Shown piece after piece: positions 1-10,022 of a stretch of 64,000 nucleotides of DNA (position 1 is the stretch's first letter; every line of letters starts with the position of its first letter). The position numbers and the translations under genes are program-made. The DNA comes from Methanofervidicoccus sp. A16 (GTDB lineage Archaea; AGJL01; Methanococci; Methanococcales; Methanococcaceae), in contig NZ_CP022242.1 in assembly GCF_003351865.1 (NCBI RefSeq), forward strand, positions 620,001 to 684,000. The letters run 5' to 3'. The notes beneath the pieces were generated by a model that did no database searches, had not been told where the DNA came from, and saw nothing but the letters and a program-made list of their open reading frames with translations.

Positions 1-587
1 TTAGAAGATACATAGGATATTATCCTTATCAACTTTGATGCCACTTTGTAGGGGAGGGATCTATGCATTATAATATATACACTGATAACCATGAGGACAC
101 CTATTAATAACCACACTACCACAAGTTCTTCTACAAGGGGGATACCTTCTATCAGAAAGTACAGAATCACAAGAAGGGACAATACTAAAAAGGCAACAGT
201 GTCTAAAACCCTTTCAACTATAACACTAGAGAAAGATATAGATTTTGGGATATTTTCCAACTTCGAGAGATAATAGGCTCTAAAAGGTTCACTCCCTCCT
301 TTCATAGATGGGGTTATATTGTTTATAAACTGTCCCATCATAATCAGTAAAAAGAGGTTTTTAGAAGATGCTCTACAATTACTTATAGACAGGATAGTTT
401 TCCATCTTAAAGTAAGTATATAACATCCTAAAAAATAGAGAAGTACCGCCAGTAAAAAGATAAGAGGGTCTGTAGATAGTAGTACAGATACAACCTCGGT
501 GATTCCAACGTGTATGATTATGGCAAGAATAATAGTTAGCCCTAAGAAATATAGAAGAAAGGTTACTATCTTTTTCCTTAGACCCAT
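1..587 (-). CDS. Flippase-like integral membrane protein (UPF0104 / LPG synthase TM family), partial
   Basis: The reading frame is open from an ATG at 587 to the window edge, so about 195 N-terminal residues are seen and the C-terminus lies outside. The start reads MGLRKKIVTFLLYFLG and is followed by hydrophobic segments near residues 8-28, 37-57, 80-90 and 130-180. A conserved-looking loop with N-N-I-T-P-S-M-K-G-G-S-E-P-F-R-A matches the family signature of the lysylphosphatidylglycerol synthase transmembrane region (UPF0104), proteins thought to move or modify lipids or lipid-linked sugars. In archaea a role in glycan or lipid export is inferred, not shown. No clear ribosome binding site stands before the ATG. 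Confidence 0.75.
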   Translation of the reverse strand, partial: MGLRKKIVTFLLYFLGLTIILAIIIHVGITEVVSVLLSTDPLIFLLAVLLYFLGCYILTLRWKTILSISNCRASSKNLFLLIMMGQFINNITPSMKGGSEPFRAYYLSKLENIPKSISFSSVIVERVLDTVAFLVLSLLVILYFLIEGIPLVEELVVVWLLIGVLMVISVYIIMHRSLPYKVASKLIRIISYVSS

Positions 588-820
588 TCTATCCCAATAA
601 CACTGTATTAAAATTTAAAAAATAAAAATAATTTTACTTAAAAATCCCTTAATTATGATTTTTAATCCACTCCTTTTCTTTAGGAGTATTTTTTCACCAT
701 ATAGTTTAATTTAAAGTATTTAAAACTTACTCTATCTTAGTATCTTAAAAAGGTGGAATTTTAGTAAATTGGTTTATATGGCAGAGGCTATAGTATCGGA
801 ATATTAATTTCCAATACCTT

Positions 821-1381
821 TTACATCAATTCATCTACAGTAATTAAAGGTATTAACTTAACACCTATTTTTTCTAAGTTATCCTTGGCTCCCTCCCCTC
901 TATCCACTACTACAAATACCCTATCAACAACTCCTCCCATGGATCTAATCTCCTCTACAGCCTTTATAACATTCCCTCCTGTGGTGGTAACATCTTCAAC
1001 TAGGATAACCATATCCCCCTCTTTCAAATCCCCCTCTATCTTACTTTTAGTACCATAGTCTTTGGATTTTTTACGTATTATTATTAACTCCTTTTCTGTT
1101 TCAAGAGATACTGCAGTGGCTATTGGTACAGAACCTAATTCAATCCCTCCAATCTTTAAGTTTTTATTTTTTAACTCCTCATCTATATAATTACTTATCA
1201 TTTTTGCGATAGTTTTTAATATCCTTGGATCTGTAATGGCCCTTTTAATATCTATATAGTAGTTACTCCTCTTTCCAGATGAAAGGATGAAATCACCAAA
1301 TTTGATACAGCCTCTATTCTTTAGAGCATGTATTAACTCTTCTTTCAACTTTTTTATATCCTTTTCTTCTCTATCACTCAA
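821..1381 (-). CDS. pyrE: Orotate phosphoribosyltransferase
   Basis: PyrE joins orotate to PRPP to make OMP in pyrimidine synthesis. The protein has the N-terminal core GCIKFGDFILSSGKRSNYYI seen in archaeal PyrE and the PRPP-binding loop VILVEDVTTTGG. The open frame extends to an ATG at 1450, but that extension is hydrophobic and not family-like. A TTG at 1381, preceded by GGTGAG at 1385-1390, gives about 186 residues, the expected size. It is divergent from the S-layer-like gene, with about 90 bp between the starts. Confidence 0.9.
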   Translation of the reverse strand: MSDREEKDIKKLKEELIHALKNRGCIKFGDFILSSGKRSNYYIDIKRAITDPRILKTIAKMISNYIDEELKNKNLKIGGIELGSVPIATAVSLETEKELIIIRKKSKDYGTKSKIEGDLKEGDMVILVEDVTTTGGNVIKAVEEIRSMGGVVDRVFVVVDRGEGAKDNLEKIGVKLIPLITVDELM

Positions 1382-1469
1382 TCTCTCACCTATATTATAT
1401 TCACATAAATAAAAAATAAATAACCTCTTTATTATTAATATTATACTCATAAATTAAATGGTGATAAGT

Positions 1470-2774
1470 TTGAGATGTATTGAAATAGTTAAGGTAATGG
1501 CGGTAGTTTTTCTAATACTTCCTTTAAGTTATTCCCTATCGATAACCTCCACTCCAGCCTTGGTGATATCCAACAAGGATACTCCAGATGTAGAGTACGC
1601 TAAGATGATTATGGACAAGTATTACTTAAAAAGGAAGATCCAAATCTTGAATGAGAGTGCAGTGGATATTCTAGAAAGAAAAGTAGAATATGTACCTATA
1701 CTTGACAATAAAAACCTTTCTTTGGATAAAGGTAGATATAAATTGTATATAGAATATGAAATAGAGAACAATAGTAAATTAAGATATAAAGAAATAATTC
1801 TTTCATTTAAGATAACTAACGATAATGAAATAGATTTCTTAGGTAAAAAATATGAGGTATTAAATAGAGATGACAAGAAATTGATTCTATACACTTCAGT
1901 AAAAAAGATCGCTACTAATTCCTCTTTCAACTATAGTGATTATAGAATAATTCCAAAGTTAGTATCTGTCGATAATCAGGTATTAATTGTTGATATTTGC
2001 AAGGGTAATACATCGGTAGAAAAAAATGTAAAATTAAGAAAGGGTAAGATTTGTTATTTAGATGAAAAGATAGCCCTACTTTATGAGGGAGTAGATAAAA
2101 GGAAGTTTATAATAAAAATATACAACATCGCTATCCTAGAAGATGGTAAAGATTTTTCCCTCAATAGGAATTTTACAGTATCTTTATCTGAAGATAAAAT
2201 AAATTTGATTTATAGAGATCCAGAGAATGTTAAAGGGCCTCTTAGTATATACAACTACCATATTAAAATGGTAAACAGTACACTTTTTAAATACTTTAGG
2301 ATAACTTACATCAACAACTACAAGGTAAGTCTTGAAGATAGGGATATGGTAGATTTTGGAGAAGGTGCTTACTTAATAAAGAACGACAGTGAGATGTTCA
2401 TCTTGAAAGATGGAAAAGTATTTAACAGAAGTTTAGTGGAATACTATACTCCAAATGTCCTTTTAGATAGTGAAAACCTACTAACAGTAAATTGTAACAT
2501 TATTCTAGTAGGAGGACCTGAAGCAAATAAACTCACCAAAGATATTTTAAAGTATCTGAAGGTACCAATAACTAGAGAATATCCTGGAAAACATGTAGGT
2601 GTAATACAAACTATAGAGAACCCCTACAATCCAAACTACTCCATAATGGTAGTTGCAGGTTCAGATAGATGGGGTACCAAGGCCTCTGTAATGGCACTAG
2701 TAGATGGTGTATACAGAGAAGGAGATGTTATCTACGTTGAATGGATAAACAATACCTATAGAGTTCTAAGTTAA
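1470..2774 (+). CDS. Secreted S-layer-related protein
   Basis: The product has an N-terminal signal peptide (hydrophobic stretch [14 protein letters not shown]) and a long beta-rich region rich in Asn, Lys and Tyr with several N-x-S/T sequons. Its C-terminus carries the motif [16 protein letters not shown] and then [17 protein letters not shown], a pair typical of archaeal S-layer-related domains. At about 434 residues it is shorter than a main S-layer protein, so it may be a minor cell-surface component. An ATG at 1458 is in frame, but GGTGAT at 1462-1467 positions a TTG at 1470. The stop overlaps the end of hemA by 9 bp in a convergent arrangement. Confidence 0.7.
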   Translation: MRCIEIVKVMAVVFLILPLSYSLSITSTPALVISNKDTPDVEYAKMIMDKYYLKRKIQILNESAVDILERKVEYVPILDNKNLSLDKGRYKLYIEYEIENNSKLRYKEIILSFKITNDNEIDFLGKKYEVLNRDDKKLILYTSVKKIATNSSFNYSDYRIIPKLVSVDNQVLIVDICKGNTSVEKNVKLRKGKICYLDEKIALLYEGVDKRKFIIKIYNIAILEDGKDFSLNRNFTVSLSEDKINLIYRDPENVKGPLSIYNYHIKMVNSTLFKYFRITYINNYKVSLEDRDMVDFGEGAYLIKNDSEMFILKDGKVFNRSLVEYYTPNVLLDSENLLTVNCNIILVGGPEANKLTKDILKYLKVPITREYPGKHVGVIQTIENPYNPNYSIMVVAGSDRWGTKASVMALVDGVYREGDVIYVEWINNTYRVLS

Positions 2775-3938
2775 AGATCTTTCCCTATCTTTTAACAAGG
2801 CAACTATGGTCTTTATAACCTCTCTATCTACATCACTACTGTAGATAATCTCTATAAAGTCATGGAGCAGCCTCTTTGCAAAAACCTCTGAAAACTTAAC
2901 TAAAATCTCCTCTGGGTCCTTTCCACATCTTATTTTTTTCAGAGCCTTTTCCAACTCCCTATTTCTTATACCCTCTATATAACTTCTATAATCTTTTATT
3001 AGATATTCAAGGTTAAGTTTTTCAAGTTTTTTTCGAAGGATAGGGAACTCCTCTTCTATGATCCTCTCTACAGCAGGTATCTCTCTCTTTCTCCTCTCTA
3101 AATTTTCCTTAGATACAAGTCTTAAGTCGTCTATAGTGTACAGTTTAACATTTGGAAGTTCCTTTACGTTATCATCTACATCCCTTGGATTGGCAATATC
3201 TACAATGATCTTCTCTCCTTTAACATCCTTAAGTATCTCCTTATCCAATATCTTATGAGGAGATGCTGTGGCACATATAATTACATCGCAGAAGTTGAGG
3301 GCCTCTTTCAATTTATCAAAATGTACAGCCATGCCTCCCAGTTTCTCCGCAAGCCTTTCAGCCCTCTCATAGGTCCTATTTGCAACGAATATAGCCTTGA
3401 TGTTTTTCTCTATAAGTACCTTACCTACGAGGGTCCCTATCTCCCCAGCACCTATAACTAATATATTTTTATTATTCAGTCCTACAGTCTTCTCCAACAG
3501 TTCTATAGCAGCACTTGCTATGGATACTTTCCCTTTATTTATTTTAGTCTCAGACCTTACCCTCTGGCCTATATGGATACTCTTTAGGAACACTATATCT
3601 AGATACTTTGTAGTTTTTCCATACTTCTTTGCAGTATGATAACTCCTTTTTATCTGCCCAAGTATCTGATCCTCTCCAACTATCATAGACTCTAGTCCTG
3701 CGGCTAACCTCAGGAGGTGGATAATGGCGTCATCACCCTCTATCAATTCAAAGTCTTTAAAATCCTCTTTAAGATCTTCCAAGTTTGTAAAGTTTGGATC
3801 AAAGTATGCCTCCACCCTGTTACAGGTTTGTAGCAGTACACAGTGATTATATCTCTTATAGAAGTCTTCTTCCTTAAATCTCAGTTTCTCTAACTGGGGA
3901 ACAGAATAATTTTTATAATCGGCCTTAAACAGTATCAT
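2766..3938 (-). CDS. hemA: Glutamyl-tRNA reductase
   Basis: HemA reduces glutamyl-tRNA to glutamate-1-semialdehyde with NADPH, the first step of tetrapyrrole synthesis. That pathway feeds cofactor F430 and corrinoids in a methanogen. Residues 33-42 read [10 protein letters not shown], with the catalytic cysteine at about C39. The segment [17 protein letters not shown] is the family signature. A Rossmann domain follows with [15 protein letters not shown], and a helical dimerisation tail ends the protein. The length of 390 residues is normal. GGGTGCA lies just before the ATG at 3938. Confidence 0.95.
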   Translation of the reverse strand: MILFKADYKNYSVPQLEKLRFKEEDFYKRYNHCVLLQTCNRVEAYFDPNFTNLEDLKEDFKDFELIEGDDAIIHLLRLAAGLESMIVGEDQILGQIKRSYHTAKKYGKTTKYLDIVFLKSIHIGQRVRSETKINKGKVSIASAAIELLEKTVGLNNKNILVIGAGEIGTLVGKVLIEKNIKAIFVANRTYERAERLAEKLGGMAVHFDKLKEALNFCDVIICATASPHKILDKEILKDVKGEKIIVDIANPRDVDDNVKELPNVKLYTIDDLRLVSKENLERRKREIPAVERIIEEEFPILRKKLEKLNLEYLIKDYRSYIEGIRNRELEKALKKIRCGKDPEEILVKFSEVFAKRLLHDFIEIIYSSDVDREVIKTIVALLKDRERSLT

Positions 3939-4129
3939 AATTGCACCCTAAAATATTCTTTATTCTATTTCTAGTGAAATAATATTTAACTTATTTATCC
4001 ATAACTTTAATTTCCTTTAGTTAGTTTTCGATCTATTTATTGTTATAATGATTAAATATTATGGGACATCTATAATTTTACCTACATATCCATACTTTTT
4101 TATATTCAAATTAAGTGATTATAGAAAAG

Positions 4130-4138
4130 TTTATATAC
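4130..4138 (+). promoter_or_regulatory. TATA box for tRNA-Ile
   Basis: TTTATATAC follows a purine-rich GAAAAG that could be the BRE. A TG initiator lies about 25 bp downstream, near 4159-4161. Transcription from there would leave a leader of about 21 nt before the tRNA at 4181. Confidence 0.7.
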
Positions 4139-4180
4139 TACTTTGACTTATTAAATTTTGCACAATTTGGAGAAAAAAGT

Positions 4181-4258
4181 AGGGCAGTGGCTCAGCCTGG
4201 TTAGAGTGCTCGGCTGATAACCGAGTGGTCCGGGGTTCAAATCCCCGCTGCCCTACCA
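4181..4258 (+). tRNA. tRNA-Ile (GAT anticodon)
   Basis: AGGGCAG at 4181-4187 pairs perfectly with CTGCCCT at 4248-4254. The anticodon arm is CTCGG-CTGATAA-CCGAG, giving anticodon GAT. The T arm holds GGTTCAAATCC. The discriminator A and CCA (4255-4258) are encoded. No intron is seen. This tRNA reads AUU/AUC; the AUA reader needs TiaS, which is encoded at 52171. Confidence 0.98.
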
Positions 4259-4260
4259 TA

Positions 4261-4266
4261 TTTTTT
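4261..4266 (+). terminator. Oligo-T terminator after tRNA-Ile
   Basis: A run of six T starts three bases after the encoded CCA, in keeping with archaeal T-tract termination. Confidence 0.5.
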
Positions 4267-4347
4267 AATATCAACTGTATTTATTTATTTAAATATTTAG
4301 ATTACCTTAAACAATTAAAATAAAAAATATTATATTTTTTAAATTTC

Positions 4348-4950
4348 TTAATCTTTAATCTCCCTCTGTTTCTCAAGTTCTTTCCTTAACTTTAGATTTT
4401 CAACGAAGGTAACTATATCTCCGTAGGTTTTTTCTAGGATACCTCTACATATGTCCTGCTTCTTCCTTAGACCTTCAATTACATAATAATAGTCATACTT
4501 TATTACTTCATCGTATATTTTCTCCATAAATTTATAGTACCTTTCAGCACTTTCAATATCGTCCTTTTTTATAGACTCTAATACCATCCTTCTCAACTCC
4601 CCCACTACATCACAGATCCCTAGAACGTAGTTCTCAGGTTTAACCTCTACCTCCAGTTCATGGTAATCTAAATATCTTCCCTCAAACACTATACTGTAAA
4701 ATACCTGAAATTCCACATACTCCTGTTGAGGCAGATTTAGATACTTTCCGAAATCGTAGTACTCCTCTGTTAACTCCTCCAACTTTTTAAGTTTCTCTAC
4801 CACTTCAAAGGAGATCTCATCCCTCTTCATCTTTTGAACGTGGCGGATATTCATGGCACAATCTCTTACTATCTCCCTGGAGATCTTCAATATCTCTTCT
4901 CTGGTACTATCCTTTTTTTCAAAGTACTTCATTAAGTCCATCCCTTTCAT
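4348..4950 (-). CDS. Translin family protein
   Basis: The 201-residue product is mostly helical and has the translin signature E-N-Y-V-L-G-I-C-D-V-V-G-E-L-R-R near the middle, with Y-x-F-x-K-Y-L and E-Y-V-E-F-Q-V-F earlier. Translins are ring-forming nucleic-acid-binding proteins; some relatives have RNase activity. The frame is open upstream to 5001, but GGTGAG directly before the ATG at 4950 fixes the likely start. It is divergent from the ribosomal operon. Its archaeal role is not known. Confidence 0.8.
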   Translation of the reverse strand: MKGMDLMKYFEKKDSTREEILKISREIVRDCAMNIRHVQKMKRDEISFEVVEKLKKLEELTEEYYDFGKYLNLPQQEYVEFQVFYSIVFEGRYLDYHELEVEVKPENYVLGICDVVGELRRMVLESIKKDDIESAERYYKFMEKIYDEVIKYDYYYVIEGLRKKQDICRGILEKTYGDIVTFVENLKLRKELEKQREIKD

Positions 4951-5028
4951 AACCTCACCAAAAATTTTATATACTATTCTTAAATTTATCCTTATGGGCA
5001 TTTCAAGGTTATTAATATTTATGGGTTA

Positions 5029-5040
5029 AGTATATATAAG
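5029..5040. promoter_or_regulatory. Candidate TATA box between translin and the L3 operon
   Basis: AGTATATATAAG is nearly symmetrical and could serve either strand. Leaders would be about 55-60 nt for translin and about 100 nt for rpl3. Other AT-rich candidates exist closer to rpl3. Confidence 0.4.
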
Positions 5041-5163
5041 AAGACTCTGTAAAGAATACAAGTATTATTCCATCTCTATCCTCTTTTTAAATTCTTTAAA
5101 AACACATTCTTCTAACAATTTTTGTAATTATATTAATTAAATTAAAATTTGGAGGTTATACCT

Positions 5164-6165
5164 ATGGGTATGAATAGAAATAGACCTCGTAGAGGTTCTT
5201 TGGCCTTTAGTCCAAGGAAGAGGGCTAAGAGACCAGTTCCAAGAATAAGGTCCTGGCCAGATGAGGAGAGAATTAGACTCCAGGCTTTCCCTGTATATAA
5301 GGCAGGAACTACACACGCTCTAATTAAGGAGAACAATCCAAAAAGCCCAAACGCTGGACAGGAGGTATTTACACCTGTAACCATATTGGAGGCTCCCGAT
5401 ATTAACGTTGCTGGCATCAGAGTCTATGAAAGGACTACAAGGGGTTTAAAGACGTTAACTGAGGTATGGGCTGATAACTTAGATAAAGAACTGTCTAGAA
5501 AAATAACCCTTCCAAAGGAAAGAGAATCTGACGTGGACAAGTTAGATAAACTTGTAGATAAGATAGTTGATGTAAGGGCCATAGTTCATACAAATCCCAA
5601 AAATACATGCCTCCCAAAGAAGAAGCCTGAGATACTGGAGATAAGAATAGGTGGTAAAAACATCAACGAGAGACTCTCCTACGCCAAGGAGATACTAGGT
5701 AAATCAATGTCTATAAAGGATGTATTCTCAGAGGGCGAGTTTGTAGATACAATAGGTGTTACAAAGGGTAAGGGGTTCCAGGGACCTGTTAAGAGATGGG
5801 GGGTAAAGATACAGTTTGGAAAACATAAGAGACAGGGAGTAGGTAGACACGTAGGTTCTATAGGACCCTGGACACCTAAGAGAATTATGTGGACAGTACC
5901 AATGGCTGGACAGATGGGGTATCACCAAAGGACAGAGTACAACAAGAGGATACTGAAGATTGGAGATAACGGAGAAGAAGTAACTCCTAAGGGAGGGTTC
6001 CTACACTACGGAATAATCAAGAACAACTACGTAATCCTTAAAGGTTCAGTTCAAGGTCCTCCAAAGAGGCTTATTGTATTGAGAAGTGCTATAAGGTGTC
6101 CAGAGGATAAGTTTGGACTACCTGAGATAACCTATCTAAGTAGGGAGTCTAAACAGGGCAATTAA
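5164..6165 (+). CDS. rpl3: Ribosomal protein L3 (uL3)
   Basis: The protein starts [20 protein letters not shown], the typical archaeal/eukaryotic L3 opening, and contains [17 protein letters not shown] and the [15 protein letters not shown] loop that approaches the peptidyl transferase centre. It is 333 residues long. A TTG at 5149 is in frame, but GGAGGT at 5151-5156 lies seven bases before ATG 5164. It is the first gene of a five-gene ribosomal operon with spacings of 12-22 bp. Confidence 0.95.
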   Translation: MGMNRNRPRRGSLAFSPRKRAKRPVPRIRSWPDEERIRLQAFPVYKAGTTHALIKENNPKSPNAGQEVFTPVTILEAPDINVAGIRVYERTTRGLKTLTEVWADNLDKELSRKITLPKERESDVDKLDKLVDKIVDVRAIVHTNPKNTCLPKKKPEILEIRIGGKNINERLSYAKEILGKSMSIKDVFSEGEFVDTIGVTKGKGFQGPVKRWGVKIQFGKHKRQGVGRHVGSIGPWTPKRIMWTVPMAGQMGYHQRTEYNKRILKIGDNGEEVTPKGGFLHYGIIKNNYVILKGSVQGPPKRLIVLRSAIRCPEDKFGLPEITYLSRESKQGN

Positions 6166-6187
6166 AAAATAATTTTAAGGTGTTAAT

Positions 6188-6946
6188 ATGAGAACTAAAG
6201 TATACGGTGTAGATGGCTCTGAAAAGGGGGAGATAGAATTACCATATGTATTTGAAACTGACTATAGACCTGACTTAATTAGGAGGGCTTTCCTATCTGC
6301 ATTTACTGCAAGGTTGCAGCCAAAGGGAGTAGATCCAATGGCAGGTAAGAGGACCTCTGCAAAGTCCATAGGTAAAGGACATGGTATGGCAAGGGTTAGG
6401 AGAACAAGAGAAGGTAAGGCTGCATTTGTGCCCCAGGCTGTAGGAGGTAGAAGATGTCATCCTCCAAAAGTGGAGAAGATACTCCATGAGAGGATAAACA
6501 AGAAAGAGAGGATAAAGGCATTAATGAGTGCTATAGCAGCCTCTGCCAACTCTGAGTTGGTAAGGAACAGGGGACATGTTGTAGAGGATGTACCTTCTAT
6601 TCCATTAGTTATAGAGAATGAATTTGAAGGTGTATCTAAGACCAAAGAGGTATTTGAGATATTTAAAAACTTAGGTTTAGATAAAGACGTTGAGAGGGCG
6701 AAAAACGGTATTAAGATCAGGGCTGGAAAAGGTAAAATGAGAGGTAGAAGATATAGAAAACCTAAGAGTGTATTGGTAGTTGTAAGTGATCTCTGTAATG
6801 CTGTTAAAGGTGCCAGGAATCTACCAGGTGTAGATGTGATAACTGTAGATAGTTTAGGAATACTTCATATAGCACCAGGAGGAGATGCTGGGAGGTTGAC
6901 ACTCTGGACTGAGGGGGCTATAGAGAAGTTAAGGGAGAGATTTTAA
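6188..6946 (+). CDS. rpl4: Ribosomal protein L4 (uL4)
   Basis: This is a large-subunit protein lining the exit tunnel. [11 protein letters not shown] and [16 protein letters not shown] form the extended loop of archaeal L4. The C-terminal half has the Rossmann-like part ending [10 protein letters not shown]. At 252 residues it has archaeal length. AAGGTG precedes the ATG. Confidence 0.95.
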   Translation: MRTKVYGVDGSEKGEIELPYVFETDYRPDLIRRAFLSAFTARLQPKGVDPMAGKRTSAKSIGKGHGMARVRRTREGKAAFVPQAVGGRRCHPPKVEKILHERINKKERIKALMSAIAASANSELVRNRGHVVEDVPSIPLVIENEFEGVSKTKEVFEIFKNLGLDKDVERAKNGIKIRAGKGKMRGRRYRKPKSVLVVVSDLCNAVKGARNLPGVDVITVDSLGILHIAPGGDAGRLTLWTEGAIEKLRERF

Positions 6947-6958
6947 TGAGGTGGTTCT

Positions 6959-7219
6959 ATGGATGTTTTTGATATTATCAAGATGCCTGTAGTAAGTGAA
7001 AAGACTATGAGACTTATCGAGGAGGAGAACAAGTTGGTGTTCTACGTAGATAAGAGGGCTACTAAGGGAGATATTAAGAGGGCTGTTGAGGAACTCTTCA
7101 ACGTAAAGGTAAGTAAGGTAAATGTACTTATTACACCCCAGGGAAGAAAAAAGGCCTATGTGAAACTGAAGGACGAGTACGACGCTGGAGAGGTTGCAGC
7201 CAACTTAGGTATCTACTAA
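6959..7219 (+). CDS. rpl23: Ribosomal protein L23 (uL23)
   Basis: This 86-residue protein starts [15 protein letters not shown] and includes [20 protein letters not shown] and F-N-V-K-V-x-K-V-N, the L23 core. It sits at the tunnel exit, where signal recognition particle docks. It is 12 bp after rpl4. Confidence 0.95.
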   Translation: MDVFDIIKMPVVSEKTMRLIEEENKLVFYVDKRATKGDIKRAVEELFNVKVSKVNVLITPQGRKKAYVKLKDEYDAGEVAANLGIY

Positions 7220-7241
7220 TTAATTTCTTTTAGGTGATAAG

Positions 7242-7967
7242 ATGGGTAAAAGGCTGATATCCCAGAATAGGGGTAGAGGTACTCCAAAGTACACCTCACC
7301 TACCCACAAGAGAAGAGGAAAGGTTAAGTATAGAAAGTTTGACGAATTGGAGAAAAAAGATAAAATTGTCGGGATAATAACAGACATACTACATGATCCT
7401 GGAAGAAGTGCCCCAGTGGCTACTGTAAAGTTTGACAACGGTGAAGAGAAACTGATGTTAGTCCCTGAGGGTATGAAAGTTAACGACAGGATAGAGTGTG
7501 GAGTGAAGGCAGAGATAAAACCTGGAAATGTACTACCAATAGGCCACATACCTGAAGGTATTCCTGTATACAACATAGAAACTATACCTGGAGATGGTGG
7601 TAAGTTAGTTAGATCTGGAGGAAGTTACGCCTATATAATTGCCCACGACAGTGAAAAAACTATGGTAAAACTTCCTTCAGGACAGATAAAACCTTTACAC
7701 CCCATGTGTAGGGCTACAATAGGTGTTGTAGCAGGAGGAGGGAGAAAGGAGAAGCCTTTCACAAAGGCTGGTAAGAAGTACCACGCTATGAAGGCTAAGG
7801 CAGTAGTATGGCCAAGGGTAAGAGGAGTTGCAATGAACGCAGTAGATCACCCATTCGGTGGAGGTAGGCACCAGCACACTGGTAAACCTACAACAATTTC
7901 AAGAAATGCACCTCCAGGTAGAAAGGTTGGACATATTGCTGCTAGAAGAACAGGTAGAAGGAGGTAA
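7242..7967 (+). CDS. rpl2: Ribosomal protein L2 (uL2)
   Basis: L2 is an OB/SH3 rRNA-binding protein required for subunit joining and peptidyl transfer. It begins MGKRLISQNRGRGTPKYTSP. The C-terminal part has the signature A-M-N-A-V-D-H-P-F-G-G-G-R-H-Q-H, including the conserved histidine. It is 241 residues and complete. GGTGATAAG precedes the ATG. Confidence 0.97.
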   Translation: MGKRLISQNRGRGTPKYTSPTHKRRGKVKYRKFDELEKKDKIVGIITDILHDPGRSAPVATVKFDNGEEKLMLVPEGMKVNDRIECGVKAEIKPGNVLPIGHIPEGIPVYNIETIPGDGGKLVRSGGSYAYIIAHDSEKTMVKLPSGQIKPLHPMCRATIGVVAGGGRKEKPFTKAGKKYHAMKAKAVVWPRVRGVAMNAVDHPFGGGRHQHTGKPTTISRNAPPGRKVGHIAARRTGRRR

Positions 7968-7989
7968 AAAAGTATAAAACGGTGAAAAC

Positions 7990-8466
7990 ATGGCTAAAAA
8001 ATCTGGAGGAAGAAGGGCAAGGAAGAAAAAACAGGAGACTCTAAGGAGGAGAGGAGAGTTTAAGTATAGGGGCCATACTCTAGAAGAACTCCAAAAGATG
8101 CCACTGAAAAAATTTGCAGAACTTCTCCCAGCAAGACAGAGGAGGAGTTTATTAAGGAGTTTGGCAAGGGGCATAAACCCAAAGCATAGAAAGTTGTTGA
8201 AGAAGATTAGAAGGGCTAGAAGGTTATTAAACAGAGGTAAAGAGCCTAAGGTAATAAGGACCCACTGTAGAGACTTTATAATTATTCCTGAGATGGTAGG
8301 ATTAACCATTGGAATACATAACGGACAGGAGTTTAAGGAGGTAAAAATAGTAGAGGAGGCTATTGGAAGGTATCTAGGAGAGTTTGCCCTGACAAGACAG
8401 ATCGTTAAACATGGTGCTCCAGGAGTAGGAGCAACTAGAGGATCCATGTTCGTGCCTATTAAGTAA
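7990..8466 (+). CDS. rps19: Ribosomal protein S19 (uS19)
   Basis: S19 lies in the head of the small subunit. The C-terminal domain has [20 protein letters not shown] and ends with G-E-F-A-L-T-R and the [12 protein letters not shown] tail. The basic N-terminus ([14 protein letters not shown]) is an archaeal extension. It is the last gene of this block. The usual next genes (L22, S3, L29) are found instead at 62.4-63.8 kb. Confidence 0.95.
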   Translation: MAKKSGGRRARKKKQETLRRRGEFKYRGHTLEELQKMPLKKFAELLPARQRRSLLRSLARGINPKHRKLLKKIRRARRLLNRGKEPKVIRTHCRDFIIIPEMVGLTIGIHNGQEFKEVKIVEEAIGRYLGEFALTRQIVKHGAPGVGATRGSMFVPIK

Positions 8467-8488
8467 GATTATATATCCTTTATTTTAT

Positions 8489-8506
8489 CTTTTTTACCTT
8501 TTTTAC
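8489..8506 (+). terminator. T-tract terminator after the L3-S19 operon
   Basis: Two T6 runs, TCTTTTTTACC and TTTTTTACTG, begin about 20 bp after the S19 stop and are followed by more T-rich sequence to 8580. No stem is needed for archaeal termination. Confidence 0.45.
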
Positions 8507-8625
8507 TGTAAATTTTTATAATTTTTATTATAATTTTTAATTTTTTAATTACTGTTTTTATTTTTTTAAATTATTTTTTAAACTACAAGATCTATACTAA
8601 TTTTATAAAAGAACAAATAAAACAA

Positions 8626-8634
8626 TTTATATAT
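8626..8634 (+). promoter_or_regulatory. TATA box for the lipoprotein gene
   Basis: TTTATATAT lies about 30 bp before the ATG at 8661, after an A-rich stretch. The leader would be very short and would just include GAGGTG at 8650-8655. Confidence 0.55.
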
Positions 8635-8660
8635 CCTCTTATAATAATTGAGGTGTATTT

Positions 8661-9824
8661 ATGTTATACAGCCAGATCCAGAAGATATGGGTCGTCCTTG
8701 TTTTAGCACTCTCAATAATCCTCACTGGATGTATAGAACAACAGGCAACTCCAGAACAGATTCAGATATCAACTCCGCAACAGATAACTCCAAAACAGGC
8801 CCAGACCTCAACTATCAAACTTGAAACAACAACTATTTATTACGAACCCTATCCCTTAGCCTTTTACAATGCTTTTTATGAACTTGGATTACCTGATATA
8901 ACTTTCGAGATAAAAAATCCAATGGACATTCCAGTAACAGTTAAACTAACATCTGAATATCAGTCCTACAGTAATCCAGCAATAACAACAGTAACAGTAA
9001 TGCCAGGAGAAACTAAGGTAATAAATCAGACTATTCCTCTAATCAGGGAAAAGATTGAAGATGTTAAGACAAAGACCAAGTTTAGTTTACATTATAAGAT
9101 CGAGTATGAAAAGAATGGAGAATGGAAGGTTTGGGATGAAGAAACTACTATGATCGATGTCTATCCAATGGATACAATGGTTTGGGCAATAAAAGATAGC
9201 AAGGGTAATCTATGGCCAATGTATGAATATATCGCTGTTTTTGTAACTCCAAAGGATACATCAGTACAATATCTACTTGCAGTAGCCAAGGAGTATGCAA
9301 CTGACGATCTTTACAGAAGTTATGGACTTTACAGAAGTCTTCCTGGATACCAGTACCCTGGAGATTCCATAGAAGAGTGGAGGGTATATACAGCCCTACA
9401 AGTTAAGGCCATATACAACACCTTACAGGATGCTGGAATGTCCTACGTTAATACTCCAATTGCCTTTGGAGAGGATTATGTTCAAAAAGTGAAACTACCA
9501 AGGGAATCTTTGGAAACACTTTCTGGTAACTGTATCGATGGAGCAGTTCTTTTCGCCTCAGCCATTGAAGCTTTAGGAATGCACCCCTATATTATAATAG
9601 TTCCTGGACATGCTTTTGTAGCATGGGAGGTTAAACCTGGAAGTGGTATCATCGACGCACTTGAAACAACCCTGGTTGGAAGTTCAAGTTTTGAAGAGGC
9701 CTGGATAAGTGGAAACCTACAACTGGAAGAGTATTGGAATGTTCTCCAGGACGATAATCCATGGAATGGTATAATAGTGGATATAAAAACCTGTAGGGAC
9801 GCTGGAATATTGCCAATGGAGTAA
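8661..9824 (+). CDS. Lipoprotein with transglutaminase-like domain
   Basis: The protein has a lipobox signal (hydrophobic stretch ending LTGC, C24) and should be lipid-anchored outside the membrane. A Thr/Gln/Pro-rich linker follows, then a beta-rich domain. The C-terminal part has a transglutaminase-like triad: C291 in SGNCIDGA, H317 in PGHAFVAW and D332 in I-I-D-A. Archaeal members of this fold are thought to be peptidases or amidases, so the substrate is unknown. It is monocistronic, with its own TATA box. Confidence 0.75.
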   Translation: MLYSQIQKIWVVLVLALSIILTGCIEQQATPEQIQISTPQQITPKQAQTSTIKLETTTIYYEPYPLAFYNAFYELGLPDITFEIKNPMDIPVTVKLTSEYQSYSNPAITTVTVMPGETKVINQTIPLIREKIEDVKTKTKFSLHYKIEYEKNGEWKVWDEETTMIDVYPMDTMVWAIKDSKGNLWPMYEYIAVFVTPKDTSVQYLLAVAKEYATDDLYRSYGLYRSLPGYQYPGDSIEEWRVYTALQVKAIYNTLQDAGMSYVNTPIAFGEDYVQKVKLPRESLETLSGNCIDGAVLFASAIEALGMHPYIIIVPGHAFVAWEVKPGSGIIDALETTLVGSSSFEEAWISGNLQLEEYWNVLQDDNPWNGIIVDIKTCRDAGILPME

Positions 9825-10022
9825 GGTTTTTAATAAAATGTTAAAATAGTAAAATATTTCATCAAACAATAGCCACTGAGAAATTTGATAAAAATTATAA
9901 TAAATAAAAAATAATTAACAAAAATCAAAAAAGTTAGGGAATTGAAAGATATTTAATATCTTAGGTAAAAGAGTAAATTTTTTCATTTTTTATCTTATTT
10001 TTTTAATTATTATTTTCTGAAA

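Noticed and set aside
91-273. 60-residue Thr/Ser-rich open frame on the plus strand
   Set aside because: It is antisense to the flippase-like gene, which has clear membrane segments and a family motif.
7899-8447. 182-residue open frame on the minus strand over rps19
   Set aside because: It is a shadow of S19, whose lysine and arginine codons read as Leu/Phe/Ser on the other strand.
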